DNA from: Erpobdella octoculata
Taxonomy: Eukaryota; Annelida; Clitellata; Hirudinida; Erpobdellidae
Assembly: GCA_963978895.1 (NCBI GenBank)
Contig: OZ022245.1
Span: 6,013,192 to 6,077,191, forward strand
Reading direction: 5' to 3'
DNA length: 64,000 nt
Part shown: positions 61,601 through 64,000 of the stretch, in pieces
How positions within the stretch are numbered: the first letter of the stretch is position 1
Layout of the letters: every line of letters starts with the position of its first letter
The notes under the pieces: model-generated
The model's database searches: none
What the model saw: only the letters and a program-made list of their open reading frames with translations
Told to the model about the DNA's origin: nothing
Translations under genes and position numbers: made by a program

Positions 61601-62047
61601 TTTTCAGGCTTCATCTCATTGGTTAGAACAAACTCTAAAAGCCCTGCCAACTCACACGACGTCTGGAAAGGAAACAGCCAATCAGCAGCAGCTGGCTGAT
61701 TTTCATAAAAATATTTCCAGGTTGGTATTCGTGTGAACTGTCGATGAGGAATGTAGGAAATAAAACTCGATGAAAGTATTCCTCGTAGATTATTTGAAAT
61801 AATTATTTAAAATGTAGGAAATAAAACTCGATGAAAGTATTCCTCGTAGATTATTTGAAATAATTATTGACGATGGCTTGAATGAAAAACGTTAAAATTC
61901 TGTGTAGGTAACAATGTACCTGCTTGTCTTCCCATATTGTAACTACTACTGTATCTATTTAAATATATTCTTTAATTTATTTACAGTTCACATGATTGGA
62001 AGAGTGTCTACAGAGGAGTCCAAGGTTTCATCAAGCTCTTCAGATGA
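27046..62047 (+). CDS. TNPO3: Transportin-3 (importin-beta family SR-protein import receptor), 27 coding exons
   Basis: TNPO3 carries phosphorylated SR splicing factors into the nucleus, and RanGTP releases the cargo. Coding exons: 27046-27162, 51526-51615, 51827-51868, 52697-52768, 52889-52962, 53043-53106, 53418-53510, 53642-53782, 53866-53940, 54301-54434, 54543-54618, 54690-54752, 55054-55200, 55375-55482, 55569-55660, 55944-56080, 56394-56585, 56821-56912, 58658-58743, 58956-59016, 59206-59346, 59554-59670, 60009-60103, 60477-60633, 60786-60941, 61608-61720, 61987-62047. All are GT-AG with matching phases, giving 931 codons plus stop (human about 923). Landmarks: [20 protein letters not shown] at the N-terminus, [51 protein letters not shown], and C-terminal GFIKLFR. 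Exon 13 could instead end at 55234, but ending at 55200 aligns to human without a gap. Intron 1 is 24.4 kb; the others are mostly under 1.8 kb. Confidence 0.93.
27183..28261. mobile_element. Non-autonomous TIR element in TNPO3 intron 1, 8-bp target duplication
   Basis: Inverted ends of about 31 bp begin GGTAATCC and contain GTCAGAGAGGT and GTATTGACAA. The octamer ATAGTTTC flanks both ends (27175-27182 and 28262-28269). Termini of GGNNNT type with an 8-bp duplication fit the Merlin superfamily, but no transposase is present to confirm it. It sits 20 bp past the exon 1 donor. Internally the palindrome-bearing motif TGACAGTGCGCGCACTT recurs (about 27449 in variant form, 27612, 27671 and 27793). 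Confidence 0.8.
28262..29157. other. TNPO3 intron 1, unassigned
   Basis: AT-rich intronic sequence. No coding segment or element end was recognised. Confidence 0.4.
29158..29984 (-). mobile_element. Internally deleted hAT element with BED-finger N-terminal remnant
   Basis: Left terminus CAGGAGTGTCCAAACTTTT and right terminus CTTGGACATGCCTG form imperfect inverted repeats, with GGGCCAGA / CGGGCCGGACC subterminal sequence, as in animal hAT elements of the GTF2IRD2/ZBED type. On minus, 29348-29692 encodes a zinc-finger segment ([19 protein letters not shown], then YQTKH, then [16 protein letters not shown]) like the start of those transposases. The rest of the transposase is absent. The flanking octamers (TTTTCCAT / CTGTACAT) match at only five of eight sites. 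Confidence 0.7.
30840..31310 (-). pseudogene. Ty3/gypsy gag pseudogene
   Basis: Read on minus in several frames, the order of gag landmarks is preserved. These are a [15 protein letters not shown] helix, [19 protein letters not shown], a [11 protein letters not shown] segment, then [20 protein letters not shown] and [16 protein letters not shown]. These are the capsid signatures of Ty3/gypsy elements of the K02A2.6-like kind. At least three frameshifts or stops separate the pieces, so it is dead. A possible LTR and leader of a similar element are at 37282-37720. Confidence 0.75.
31500..33470 (-). mobile_element. Degenerate unclassified element with hAT transposase fragment
   Basis: On minus, 31647-31862 reads [18 protein letters not shown], then [10 protein letters not shown] and [11 protein letters not shown], the RNase-H-like core and 'TRW.S' motif of hAT/ZBED transposases. 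To its right, a segment coding [18 protein letters not shown] plus a Glu-Gln-rich repeat occurs twice: about 32190-32600, and more diverged at about 32690-33050, each followed by the same CTAGAAGTCATCCGACTAA-type flank. The rightmost 420 bp match 11320-11780 in reverse complement. Frames are broken throughout. Confidence 0.5.
32205..32285. repeat. 21-bp minisatellite
   Basis: Four to five copies of CAGCTGGTAACTGTTGCT plus three bases. On minus they encode (AEQQLP/L) repeats at the end of a short frame beginning at 32395. Confidence 0.85.
34230..34802 (+). pseudogene. Penelope-like element reverse-transcriptase remnant
   Basis: Plus-strand frames carry ordered Penelope RT motifs: [17 protein letters not shown] (cf. 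D.VI..ADKG.A.VV.D) near 34303, [19 protein letters not shown] soon after, then in another frame [39 protein letters not shown] and [11 protein letters not shown] stop replaces a residue in the first block and the frame shifts at least twice. The catalytic YADD-type motif would lie downstream and is missing. The opposite-strand fragment at 35828-36435 may derive from the same element class. Confidence 0.8.
34868..35041. repeat. 35-bp tandem repeat, about 5 copies
   Basis: Units of the form AAAAATTGTGATGAGAGAAT plus ATAACTCACAGTC recur every 35 bp, with the first and last slightly altered. Confidence 0.95.
35140..35475 (-). pseudogene. Cys/His-rich coding remnant
   Basis: On minus the last part reads [18 protein letters not shown], then [18 protein letters not shown] and a stop, resembling a treble-clef or C2H2-like zinc site. 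An in-frame TAG interrupts the upstream part (...[16 protein letters not shown]...). A splice-like GTTTCAG/GTAATG boundary precedes it. The parent gene is not recognised. It may belong to a mobile element. Confidence 0.3.
35828..36427 (-). pseudogene. Penelope-like element C-terminal ORF fragment
   Basis: The 199-codon frame contains a GIY-YIG-distal type segment at residues about 85-150: [48 protein letters not shown]. This matches the usual end of Penelope-like polymerases ('...H.....R..I..NT.VL.....R..I.EAL.I....P.LN.Q'). The N-terminal third is not protein-like; it includes the hammerhead-like sequence and a TA repeat, so the ATG at 36427 is unlikely to be genuine. The RT domain is absent on this strand. 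A hammerhead motif next to a Penelope fragment is expected, as these elements carry ribozymes in their terminal repeats. Confidence 0.65.
36392..36435 (-). ncRNA. Hammerhead ribozyme motif (type I, minimal stem III)
   Basis: On minus: GGGCT, then CTGATGA, then a stem-loop GGCT-TTCG-AGCC preceded by one extra T, then GAA, then ACTG-TG-CAGT, then A, then AGCCC. GGGCT pairs with AGCCC (stem I), GGCT with AGCC (stem II) and ACTG with CAGT (stem III with a 2-nt loop). The invariant CUGAUGA and GAA boxes and a UA (UH) cleavage site are all in place, with predicted cleavage after that A. Short stem III is typical of hammerheads in Penelope-like elements and retrozymes. The single unpaired base before stem II is the only irregularity. 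Confidence 0.78.
37282..37720 (-). mobile_element. Possible LTR-retrotransposon 5' end (LTR, primer site, leader)
   Basis: Read on minus, sequence ending ACCAACTTTATAACA is followed by TTGGCAACAAGGAGTTTTA. This resembles the 'TTGGCGACGAGGA' primer-site region of K02A2.6-like Ty3/gypsy elements, and a short frame starts at 37521. The putative LTR would extend right from 37542 and contains AATAAATCTC. No matching second LTR was found. Confidence 0.35.
37721..38600. other. TNPO3 intron 1, unassigned
   Basis: No recognisable coding segment or repeat end. Confidence 0.4.
38604..39810 (-). pseudogene. DNA-transposon protein fragments (P/THAP-like and Cys-rich)
   Basis: On minus, 39502-39720 includes [20 protein letters not shown] and [13 protein letters not shown], resembling the RNase-H core strand of P-element/THAP9-type transposases ('GF.VV...SD....N..F...'). 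Further along minus, 38604-38924 encodes [18 protein letters not shown], then [14 protein letters not shown] and, after a shift, [16 protein letters not shown]. This is the 'GW......L.P..T....P..LL....C.C...C....CSC' type tail seen in animal mobile-element proteins. Frames are broken. Whether the two pieces are one element is inference. Confidence 0.4.
39989..40303 (-). pseudogene. Non-LTR retrotransposon RT fragment (CR1/Jockey-like)
   Basis: One open frame on minus contains [35 protein letters not shown] and a basic continuation. This is the classical 'ALVRP.LEY...VWSP......LE.VQRRA.K' block downstream of the LINE reverse-transcriptase catalytic core. Both ends are truncated and no endonuclease or 3' tail is seen. 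It is the part immediately preceding the segment preserved at 1165-1672. Confidence 0.8.
40373..40890 (-). pseudogene. BTB/POZ (kelch-like type) pseudogene with internal tandem duplication
   Basis: Minus-strand reading gives [15 protein letters not shown], a stop, then [35 protein letters not shown] and [20 protein letters not shown], the order of a BTB domain (D..I...GK.F..HK.VL....P....LF...I......L...LDYIY). A 144-bp block (40397-40540) is repeated exactly at 40541-40684. It is in frame, so the last 48 residues appear twice, starting [14 protein letters not shown]. The early stop, the missing BACK/Kelch parts and the odd duplication argue it is not functional. Unlike the BTBD gene at 20.8 kb, it has no PHR. 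Confidence 0.65.
40891..42365. other. TNPO3 intron 1, unassigned
   Basis: No gene was recognised. A short minus frame at 41232-41468 has no known motif. GCCGTGCCCATCGCGGCTTC at about 41797-41816 resembles, on minus, a Helitron-type 3' end (GCGAGCGAAGCCGCG...), but lacks CTAG|T. Confidence 0.4.
42366..42516 (-). pseudogene. Casein kinase 2 alpha-like C-terminal fragment
   Basis: On minus the frame reads [36 protein letters not shown] and LLHPFLYE, then TGA. This aligns with the kinase C-lobe end of CK2 alpha subunits ('...[22 protein letters not shown]....RLTA.EAM.HPYF'). It stops abruptly at the copia LTR on its 5' side, so only the last ~45 residues remain. Without upstream exons it is a relic: a processed copy or transduced exon. 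The Arg and His changes versus canonical CK2 suggest long divergence. Confidence 0.65.
42517..42646 (-). repeat. Ty1/copia 3' LTR
   Basis: 130 bp starting TG and ending CA on either strand. On minus it begins TGTTGTAAATGTCACG and ends GGGTTGCACA, and is preceded by the purine tract GATCGTGAGGGGAAG (42647-42660), as expected of a polypurine primer. Confidence 0.7.
42647..43293 (-). mobile_element. Internally deleted Ty1/copia element: gag joined to RNase H tail
   Basis: On minus, one reads a gag segment ([52 protein letters not shown]), the UBN2-type capsid signature of copia elements. About 30 codons later comes [17 protein letters not shown], the conserved end of copia RNase H, then the polypurine tract and LTR. 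Protease, integrase, reverse transcriptase and most of RNase H are missing. The 5' side ends at 43293, where the gypsy LTR begins, so the copia 5' LTR is also gone. Confidence 0.7.
43295..43468 (-). repeat. Ty3/gypsy LTR, copy 1
   Basis: About 174 bp bounded by TG and CA (minus: TGTTTGATCGACG ... CGTCACA), with an AATAAAACATC polyadenylation-type signal. The same sequence recurs at 44937-45110 and, truncated, at 46453-46574. The gag stop codon overlaps its first bases on minus (ATTGTTTGA). Confidence 0.65.
43463..44640 (-). CDS. Ty3/gypsy gag (capsid plus zinc knuckle), split by a -1 frame change
   Basis: ORF 44640-43756 encodes 294 residues. A coiled-coil region at about 48-130 has repeats of [15 protein letters not shown] capsid-like region at about 165-290 has [40 protein letters not shown] and [14 protein letters not shown]. 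It ends at TAA where the -1 frame continues (43774-43463) with [17 protein letters not shown] and a CCHC knuckle [14 protein letters not shown]. The LTR follows directly; no pol lies between. Primer-site region TTTTTGGTGGCAGCGGTGGG is on the 5' side near 44905-44925. The frame change may be programmed or a mutation. The same layout recurs in the two partial copies to the right. Confidence 0.75.
44937..45110 (-). repeat. Ty3/gypsy LTR, copy 2
   Basis: Near-identical to 43295-43468. It lies between the primer-site side of the full gag unit and the 3' end of the next gag copy. Confidence 0.65.
45106..45836 (-). pseudogene. Ty3/gypsy gag fragment, copy 2
   Basis: Nearly identical to the 3' two-thirds of the gag at 43463-44640: same frame break, knuckle with HPFKEC instead of HSFKEC. 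At its 5' side it stops after the ATTATACCCTT segment and joins an oppositely oriented pol segment, so the first ~175 residues including the coiled coil are lost. Confidence 0.75.
45834..46480 (+). pseudogene. Ty3/gypsy pol N-terminal fragment (aspartic protease), copy 1
   Basis: Plus-strand frame after the gag junction. It holds low-complexity repeats (SENSF..L.DRKT...KNLSS), then the retropepsin segment [19 protein letters not shown] (D-G-G in place of the usual D-T/S-G) and [18 protein letters not shown]. It then runs into an LTR piece in the opposite sense to the neighbouring LTR. Confidence 0.65.
46417..46574. repeat. Palindromic LTR junction
   Basis: CGCGTCGTTTGATAAAGTTT through AATAAAACATCT is immediately followed, after a 31-bp spacer (AAATAAAGTTAAAGACACTC...), by its exact reverse complement through AAACGACGCG. 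Two LTR pieces thus face each other. The right arm continues as the LTR of the third gag copy. Confidence 0.85.
46570..47300 (-). pseudogene. Ty3/gypsy gag fragment, copy 3
   Basis: Same content and same breakpoint as the fragment at 45106-45836, displaced by exactly 1464 bp, with the HSFKEC form of the zinc knuckle. Confidence 0.75.
47298..48780 (+). pseudogene. Ty3/gypsy pol, protease fused to integrase zinc domain, RT/RNase H and IN core missing
   Basis: The open frame runs to 48649. It repeats the protease part ([15 protein letters not shown] at about residue 126). An acidic low-complexity region with no RT or RNase H motifs follows. Then comes the integrase HHCC zinc domain: [52 protein letters not shown]. 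It stops without the DDE core. After the stop a frame reading [16 protein letters not shown] looks like the extreme C-terminus of a gypsy integrase. The order fits deletion of RT-RNase H and of the IN core. Confidence 0.7.
48897..50050 (-). pseudogene. EnSpm/CACTA-type transposase C-terminal remnant
   Basis: Minus-strand pieces appear in order from right to left. A segment around 49650-49740 reads [20 protein letters not shown]. 49416-49616 reads [40 protein letters not shown]. 48897-49409 reads [27 protein letters not shown]. These are landmarks of the long animal CACTA-like transposases ('DYMH..CLG..', 'EF.RKPR....W.ATE.R.FLLYTG', 'GPLD..SAF.FEN.L..LK..VR.P'). Stops and shifts separate them. 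Terminal CACTA repeats were not located. Confidence 0.65.
50051..51525. other. End of TNPO3 intron 1
   Basis: No gene was recognised. A 100-codon minus frame at 50163-50465 has no motif I know. Exon 2 starts after a TTTGGTTGCTCGCTTGCAG acceptor. Confidence 0.4.
54197..54245. repeat. (TTA)n microsatellite in intron 9
   Basis: Uninterrupted ATT/TTA triplets, about 16 units. Confidence 0.95.
54840..55053 (+). repeat. Tandem splice-acceptor-like cassettes in intron 12
   Basis: A 50-60 bp block containing AGAAGCATTTTGTATTA, GATTTG and TTTGCAGATGTTAGAATATT recurs three times. The real acceptor (TTTGTACTTGCAG|ATAGCC) is the end of a fourth, partial copy. Each block therefore has a pyrimidine-rich stretch and CAG|AT like the true 3' splice site. 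Confidence 0.8.
55661..55830 (+). repeat. GTT-rich minisatellite in intron 15
   Basis: Repeats of TGTTGGTGTTATGCCTCCTC with GTAGT spacers begin directly at the exon 15 donor. Confidence 0.85.
56586..56700 (+). repeat. GTT-rich simple repeat in intron 17
   Basis: TTGTTGTTGTTGAGTGTTG and TTGATG units begin at the exon 17 donor. Confidence 0.85.
56988..57658 (+). repeat. 22-bp minisatellite, about 30 copies, intron 18
   Basis: The unit TATTTTGTATCTTTTAATAT plus CG repeats with almost no variation. The last copies degenerate (GTATCGCGTAAC, GTATCCTGTAAT). AT-rich with one CpG per unit. Confidence 0.97.
58045..58100. repeat. (TA)n microsatellite
   Basis: TA run adjoining the tRNA-derived segment. 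Confidence 0.95.
58101..58187 (-). repeat. tRNA-derived SINE head
   Basis: On minus an RNA polymerase III A box (TGGCTTAGTTGG, at 58168-58179) is followed by a B box (GGTTCGATTCC, at 58111-58121), as in tRNA genes. The acceptor arms do not pair and the box spacing is longer than in a plain tRNA, so it is a tRNA-related SINE piece and not a tRNA gene. A plus-strand copy of the B-box half is at 58396-58452. Confidence 0.7.
58302..58395. repeat. Long perfect hairpin (MITE-like)
   Basis: The arm beginning CCAGATAGGTAATTTTTTGC and continuing GAAGTGAAACACTGCG is repeated as its reverse complement around a loop of about 20 bp. The right half with the loop recurs at about 58492-58537, next to another TA run. 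It separates the two inverted SINE pieces. Confidence 0.85.
58396..58452 (+). repeat. SINE B-box half, inverted partner
   Basis: TGTTGCCGTAGACACGTGGG then a B box GGTTCGATTCC (58428-58438) and TAGTAGAGTC match the minus-strand SINE head at 58101-58140, in opposite orientation. Confidence 0.7.
58538..58618. repeat. (TA)n(TG)n microsatellite
   Basis: TA units pass into TG units. Confidence 0.95.
59700..59790 (+). repeat. GAT/GGT triplet-rich repeat in intron 22
   Basis: GGTGATGATGATGATGGTGA-type sequence begins soon after the exon 22 donor; low complexity. Confidence 0.85.
60114..60300 (+). repeat. 45-bp tandem repeat in intron 23, about 4 copies
   Basis: TGTCATTATAGTTATGAAGA plus TGACATCGAAACAGATGTTT and five more bases recur every 45 bp. 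The unit is a multiple of three and stays open, giving a spurious ORF. Degenerate GTTGTCATT...GATGACT pieces continue to about 60460. Confidence 0.92.
61163..61515. mobile_element. TIR-like insertion in intron 25
   Basis: CTAGGGCTGTGCCGGTATAC at the left, and GGTACCGGTACTAATGGCTG at the right, bound a unit rich in CCGGT inverted motifs (AAAACCGGTTCCG, GAACCGGTG, GTACCGGTAG). This resembles small non-autonomous hAT-like elements beginning TAGGGCTGTGCCGG. Target duplication not resolved. Confidence 0.45.
61750..61870. repeat. Direct duplication of about 60 bp in intron 26
   Basis: ATGTAGGAAATAAAACTCGA through TTATTTGAAATAATTATT occurs twice in tandem. Confidence 0.92.
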
Positions 62048-62560
<513 letters not shown>

Positions 62561-64000
62561 CTTATGAGATTTAGGTTTTATTTTGTGATGATTTTATATC
62601 AAATGTTTCATTAATGTTATTGAATGGAACCTGTTCTTTTGTCGTTCATATTAAACTGGTTTTTAATGTTTTAACTTTCTATATTGTTATTTATAAAAAC
62701 AAATATGAATTTGTAACATGATAACACTAATTGGTGGTGAATCGGTTAATGTAATGCCAGTACCCACACCTATAAAAATTAACTATTCAAAATTGGACTT
62801 TGGAAAAGAATTCAACGATTCCAATTGGTAATTATAATAATAATAATAATAATAATAATGACAATTTATATAGTGGCGTGTGAAGCAGAACCCGCTTAAA
62901 ATATAACATACACACTAGCGGATCCAGGGGGGGCAGTCCGGCCATGCCCCCCTCACATATTGTCCCCCCACGTCGGAACCAAATTAAAAAGCAAGCCAGG
63001 ACACACTTTCAAAATGAAATGTTTCTAAAAAAATTTCATGATGAAATAAATGTTTAAAATGCTGAATAATCATGCATTTTTCTCGCGTACATATCCAGTC
63101 TTCTATAAACTGGACGCGAAATATTAAAAAATTAAACAAAACGTAACAACGGCTCGTAAAAGCCAAAAGATAGGTATTTAAATAATGTTAAGCAGGATGT
63201 CATTTCAGCAACATCTTGGGGGGCAGCATGTTGAAGGTGCCCAATTTGTTATCATAGTGACCGGGGGATAGTAGGAGCTACTTTTTTCTAAAAACTTCCA
63301 CATTTTTATTATCAAAAAAGCTGATGACTGGGAGGGTAGTTGGAGGTGGGCCGTAGCCGTGAATTTTAAAGTGAGGAAGCCCTGGAATTTTTTCACATTA
63401 AGTAGCACGTTCCAGCAAAGCTCTCACCCCAATAATGTCCCTAATGTCAAGTAGGCTTAGTGGATATAAAATCAGATGATCAAAGGGTATGTATGGGCCC
63501 CTAACGCCGAAAATCTTCTGCAACACAAGTGGCTCGCTATTTCAAAATATTCTGATAAAACTGGAGCTTGGTAGACATTCCTTGGTGTGTCCCATGCGTA
63601 GTATAGTCAAAGAATGTGTAAAATTCTAACCCGTTCTCTAACAAATTTCTCAGACTTTACTGGCTAAAATGGTGCACTGGATCTTCTCGAATAGTTTAGT
63701 GTTACGTCACAAATGCAGCTTTAGCACTTGAATTCATGCAACAAACTAAAACACGAGTAGATGTCTATGTTAACTCACACAAAAACATAGCAAAGTGTTG
63801 CAGATAGACAGATCTCGAGATGATGACCACATCGTTCTTGATTGTTTTTATCCTCTATTTACAAAAGATATTCACCCCCTTTGTCTTTTAAGATATGTGT
63901 TCAAAAGTTGATTTGGATGGATTTTTACCTTACCCTACAGGAACATCACGGGCGGGACAAACTGTTTCAAGAACCCACATAATTCAAAATTAAACCCTTT
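62561..64000. other. Downstream flank with hAT-like termini, no gene seen
   Basis: ACTAGCGGATCCAGGGGGGG near 62917 and GTCATTTCAGCAACATCTTG then GGGGGGC near 63199 are hAT-type terminal motifs; the second belongs to the family at 8742-10010. No complete element with a target duplication was resolved. No coding was recognised to the end of the window. Confidence 0.4.
62838..62860. repeat. (TAA)n microsatellite
   Basis: AATAATAATAATAATAATAA run. Confidence 0.9.

Overview
This is a eukaryotic, almost certainly invertebrate metazoan, genomic window. It is AT-rich, its genes are split by GT-AG introns, and it holds animal-type genes (INTS15, a BTBD3/6-type BTB-BACK-PHR gene, TNPO3). It also carries a broad set of animal mobile elements: Helitrons, hAT, CACTA, Ty3/gypsy, Ty1/copia, Penelope-like and CR1/Jockey-like elements. 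The species cannot be named from the sequence.

Layout. 1-4.7 kb: a decayed non-LTR retrotransposon tail and a palindromic TIR element (2670-3947). 4.7-7.6 kb: complete seven-exon INTS15 (C7orf26) on +. 8.1-10.3 kb: a BTBD C-terminal pseudogene on -, and a zinc-finger coding remnant on + split by a non-autonomous hAT with an exact 8-bp target duplication. 10.4-14.9 kb: a cluster of Helitron ends, several carrying an 18-bp GC-rich minisatellite. 15.7-20 kb: nested repeats around a 3.1-kb TIR element (16176-19271). That element has an 8-bp target duplication, a peptidase-like/PHD-finger ORF remnant and a 194-bp satellite array. 20.8-22.2 kb: intact intronless BTB-BACK-PHR gene on -. 24.3-25.7 kb: possible small unidentified gene on +.

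27.0-62.0 kb: one complete transportin-3 (TNPO3) gene on +. I could assemble 27 coding exons whose phases all join, giving 931 codons plus stop, close to the human length of about 923. Intron 1 alone is 24.4 kb and acts as a transposon sink. It holds a TIR element just after exon 1, hAT pieces, a gypsy gag pseudogene, Penelope-like RT and C-terminal fragments with a hammerhead-ribozyme motif, P-like and CR1-like fragments, a BTB pseudogene, a CK2-alpha-like fragment, a deleted copia, a rearranged gypsy composite with inverted and tandem units, and a CACTA transposase remnant. Introns 2-26 are short and ordinary, apart from a 22-bp minisatellite and a SINE/hairpin complex in intron 18, a triplicated splice-acceptor-like cassette in intron 12, and a TIR-like insertion in intron 25. 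The last 2 kb show only simple repeats and transposon ends.

The host genes are unrelated housekeeping or regulatory genes: snRNA processing (INTS15), nuclear import of SR proteins (TNPO3) and a probable ubiquitin-ligase adaptor (BTBD). They do not form a pathway. The most unusual content is in the repeats: the satellite-bearing TIR family at 2.7 and 16.2 kb, the hammerhead in the Penelope-like remnant, and the inverted gypsy composite.
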